Source: Actinomadura violacea (GTDB lineage Bacteria > Actinomycetota > Actinomycetes > Streptosporangiales > Streptosporangiaceae). From it: 64,000 nt of DNA. The notes beneath the pieces are model-generated. The model made no database searches, was not told the DNA's origin, and saw nothing but the letters and a program-made list of their open reading frames with translations. The translations under genes were made by a program, and so were the position numbers. The stretch is from the NCBI RefSeq assembly GCF_017573465.1, contig NZ_JAGEPF010000028.1:88760-152759 (forward strand), read 5' to 3'. Shown one piece after another: positions 62,270-64,000 of this stretch. Each line of letters begins with the position of its first letter. Positions within the stretch are counted from its first letter, which is position 1.

Positions 62270-63099
62270 GTTCCCCCTTGGGCGGCGGCCGCCGCGCCAC
62301 CATCGGACGGACGGTCGCGCTGACCGTCTTCACGGTCTGGAGCCTGTTCCCGATCTACTGGATCGTGCAGATGGGCTTCAAGAAGTCCATCGACACCACC
62401 GCGATACCGCCGAAATGGCTGTTCGCCCCCACGCTCGACGCCTACCGGGACGCCTTCACCAAGGCGCCGATGCGGGCACTGCTGCTCAACAGCCTCCAGG
62501 TCGCGGTGCTCGCCACGGCGGTGTCGCTCGCGGTGGGGCTGCTGGCGGCCTACGGGCTGGTGCGGCTGCGGACCGGACGCGCCGCCAACTACGAGTTCTG
62601 GGTGCTGTCGACGCGGATGGCTCCGCCCGTCGCGGTGGCGCTGCCGTTCTACCTGCTCTTCCAGAAGTCGCAGCTGCTCGACACCGTCTGGGCGCTTGCG
62701 CTGATGCACGTGGTGATGGTGATCGGCATGGTCACCTGGATCATGATCGAGACCTTCCACGGGCTGCCCCAGAGCCTGACCGAGGCGGCCCTGGTGGACG
62801 GATGCGGCCAGTGGACGGCGTTCCGCCGGATCATGCTCCCGCTCGCGGTGCCCGGGCTGGTCGGTGCCGGGGTGCTGGCCTTCCTGCTGTCGTGGAACGA
62901 GTTCTTCTTCGCCCTCATCCTCACCTCCGGCCACACCACCGCGCCGGTCGGGCTGTTCAACTTCGTCGGATTCCAGTCCGTCGACCTCGGCGCGCTCGCC
63001 GCGGCCGCCACGATCCTGCTGATCCCCGCGTTCGTGATCGTCCTCGGCTTCCAGAAGTTCCTGGTGCGGGGCCTGACGATGGGGGCGGTCAAGGGATGA
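62266..63099 (+). CDS. carbohydrate ABC permease (MalG/UgpE type)
   Basis: A 277-residue permease with six helices; EAA loop EAALVDGCGQWTAFRRIMLP. ATG overlaps the preceding stop. Forms the heterodimeric channel with the gene before it. Its stop overlaps the SDR start. Confidence 0.92.
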   Translation: MSSPLGGGRRATIGRTVALTVFTVWSLFPIYWIVQMGFKKSIDTTAIPPKWLFAPTLDAYRDAFTKAPMRALLLNSLQVAVLATAVSLAVGLLAAYGLVRLRTGRAANYEFWVLSTRMAPPVAVALPFYLLFQKSQLLDTVWALALMHVVMVIGMVTWIMIETFHGLPQSLTEAALVDGCGQWTAFRRIMLPLAVPGLVGAGVLAFLLSWNEFFFALILTSGHTTAPVGLFNFVGFQSVDLGALAAAATILLIPAFVIVLGFQKFLVRGLTMGAVKG

Positions 63100-63917
63100 C
63101 GAACGCCTCTCACGCACCGGGAGTGCTGGTCACCGGGTCGACCAGCGGCATCGGAAGGGCCATCGCCGAACTGTTCGCCGAGCGAGGCGCCCACGTGATC
63201 GTGCACGGCCCCTCGCCGGACGGGGAAGCGGTCGCCGAGACGATCCGCGCGGCCGGCGGACGTGCCGACTTCATCGCGGCGGACCTGCGGGACGAGGACG
63301 CGCCGCGCCGCATCGTCGAGTTCGCCGCCGACCGCGTCGGGCATCTCGGCGTGCTGGTCAACAACGCCGGCGCTAACGTCTTCGCCGGGACCCGCGGCGC
63401 CGGCATCGCGGACTGGAACCACTGCCTCGACCTGGACCTGCGGGCCGTATGGCTGTGCGCCCAGGCGGCCGCCGCCGTGATGGACGGCGGGCGGGGCGCC
63501 GCGATCGTGAACATCGCCTCCAACCACGCCTTCTCCACGCTCCCCGGCGTCTTCCCCTACAACGTGGCGAAGGCGGGAGTGCTGGCGCTGACGCAGTCGC
63601 TCGCGCTGGAGTTGGCTCCCGTCCGGGTGAACGCGGTGTGCCCGGGCTACATCGACACCCCGATCAACGACCGGTACTTCGCCGGCTTCCCCGACCCGGC
63701 GGCCGAGCGCGCCCGCGTCGAGCGGCTGCATCCGCTCGGCCGGATCGGCCGCGCCGCGGACGTCGCACGGGCCGTGTGGTTCCTGGCGTCCCCGGACGAG
63801 TCGGGCTTCATCACCGGCACCCATCTGACCATCGACGGCGGCAGGTCCGCGCTCATGCAGGACCCCCGCCCAGAAGGAATCTCAATGACTAAGTCAAGTC
63901 GGCCGGGTGACCTGTGA
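63096..63917 (+). CDS. short-chain dehydrogenase/reductase, C-terminus altered by insertion
   Basis: A 273-residue classical SDR. Cofactor motif TGSTSGIGRAIA, NNAGAN, catalytic Tyr-x3-Lys in YNVAKAG and the C-terminal GTHLTIDGGRS. Likely oxidises a sugar or sugar acid. After ALMQDPRPEGIS the frame runs into MTKSSRPGDL; the ATG at 63885 with GAAGGAA before it looks like the start of a further operon gene that is cut off, so the last residues probably come from the insertion. Confidence 0.88.
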   Translation: MTNASHAPGVLVTGSTSGIGRAIAELFAERGAHVIVHGPSPDGEAVAETIRAAGGRADFIAADLRDEDAPRRIVEFAADRVGHLGVLVNNAGANVFAGTRGAGIADWNHCLDLDLRAVWLCAQAAAAVMDGGRGAAIVNIASNHAFSTLPGVFPYNVAKAGVLALTQSLALELAPVRVNAVCPGYIDTPINDRYFAGFPDPAAERARVERLHPLGRIGRAADVARAVWFLASPDESGFITGTHLTIDGGRSALMQDPRPEGISMTKSSRPGDL

Positions 63918-63922
63918 GCGGT

Positions 63923-64000
63923 TCAGGCAGCGTGCGCGAGGGGCCCGGGCGAGAAGGCTCGGTTGTCGCGCAGCATCGCCCACAACACGTCGATCCGGCG
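63923..64000 (-). mobile_element. IS110-type transposase C-terminus (runs out of the window)
   Basis: The last 25 codons on the minus strand read RRIDVLWAMLRDNRAFSPGP and end HAA-stop, the usual end of IS110-family transposases (V-D-V-L-W-A-x-L-R-D). The rest lies to the right of the window. It breaks the sugar operon immediately after the SDR. Confidence 0.65.

Noticed and set aside
1..64000. CRISPR arrays, rRNA genes, biosynthetic megasynthases, restriction or retron-type defence genes
   Set aside because: Looked for on both strands by repeat pattern and protein motifs; none seen.

Overview
The window is about 70% G+C with codon third positions almost saturated in G/C. It carries PAS-GAF-SpoIIE phosphatase, XRE-MmyB, GlxA-AraC, MMPL, HxlR and mycothiol-synthase-like tandem GNAT genes. 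This is the gene content of a large-genome soil actinomycete; an Actinomadura-like or Streptosporangiales host is my inference and cannot be proven from the window. About 50 genes look intact. Accessory stretches contain broken genes and insertion-sequence debris.

Layout. (1) 1-8977: one catabolic operon on the + strand with aldehyde dehydrogenase (5' end outside the window), zinc alcohol dehydrogenase, a thiamine-diphosphate enzyme and a Liv-type ABC importer whose second permease is fused to its ATPase. (2) 9175-15912: a secreted ThuA-domain protein, divergent from a Tat-exported PQQ dehydrogenase with a C-terminal cupredoxin-like domain, followed directly by pqqA-B-C-D-E. The dehydrogenase and its cofactor pathway form one apparent transcription unit, and the divergent control region holds three TCTAG-centred inverted repeats. 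(3) 15930-18542: TetR regulator and a QsuB-type 3-dehydroshikimate dehydratase. (4) 18665-24742: two-component system, frameshifted MMPL transporter, TetR regulator with two perfect inverted repeats, and a metallo-beta-lactamase-fold hydrolase. (5) 24743-36768: mixed accessory region with small proteins, an ArsR/CDF metal-efflux pair, a WD40 lipoprotein, a secreted hydrolase with divergent regulator, and remnants of a protein kinase, an ISL3 transposase and a RibD-like reductase.

(6) 36769-43374: PAS/GAF/SpoIIE phosphatase, then a glycoside hydrolase family 3 enzyme and MFS transporter (frameshifted) divergent from a LacI regulator, with two tandem palindromic operators between them. (7) 43375-57426: regulators and small enzymes, including tandem GNAT, MarR/cupin/RibD, XRE, aldo-keto reductase, GlxA-AraC, MFS, and a hydratase/NTF2/NmrA operon divergent from HxlR. 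(8) 57427-59191: a scar region with a 3' tRNA-Arg(TCT) fragment and a tetR pseudogene cut by an IS3-family remnant. (9) 59236-64000: KDPG-aldolase-type gene divergent from a carbohydrate ABC importer and an SDR, around a perfect GATAAG palindrome. This operon is broken at the right edge by an IS110-type transposase.

The best candidate for an unusual system is the PQQ block. It has a cytoplasmic cofactor pathway, a Tat-exported folded quinoprotein, an Asp-Phe-Asp active-site motif of the kind linked to lanthanide-dependent quinoproteins, a fused cupredoxin fold that appears to have lost its copper ligands, and a divergent secreted ThuA partner.
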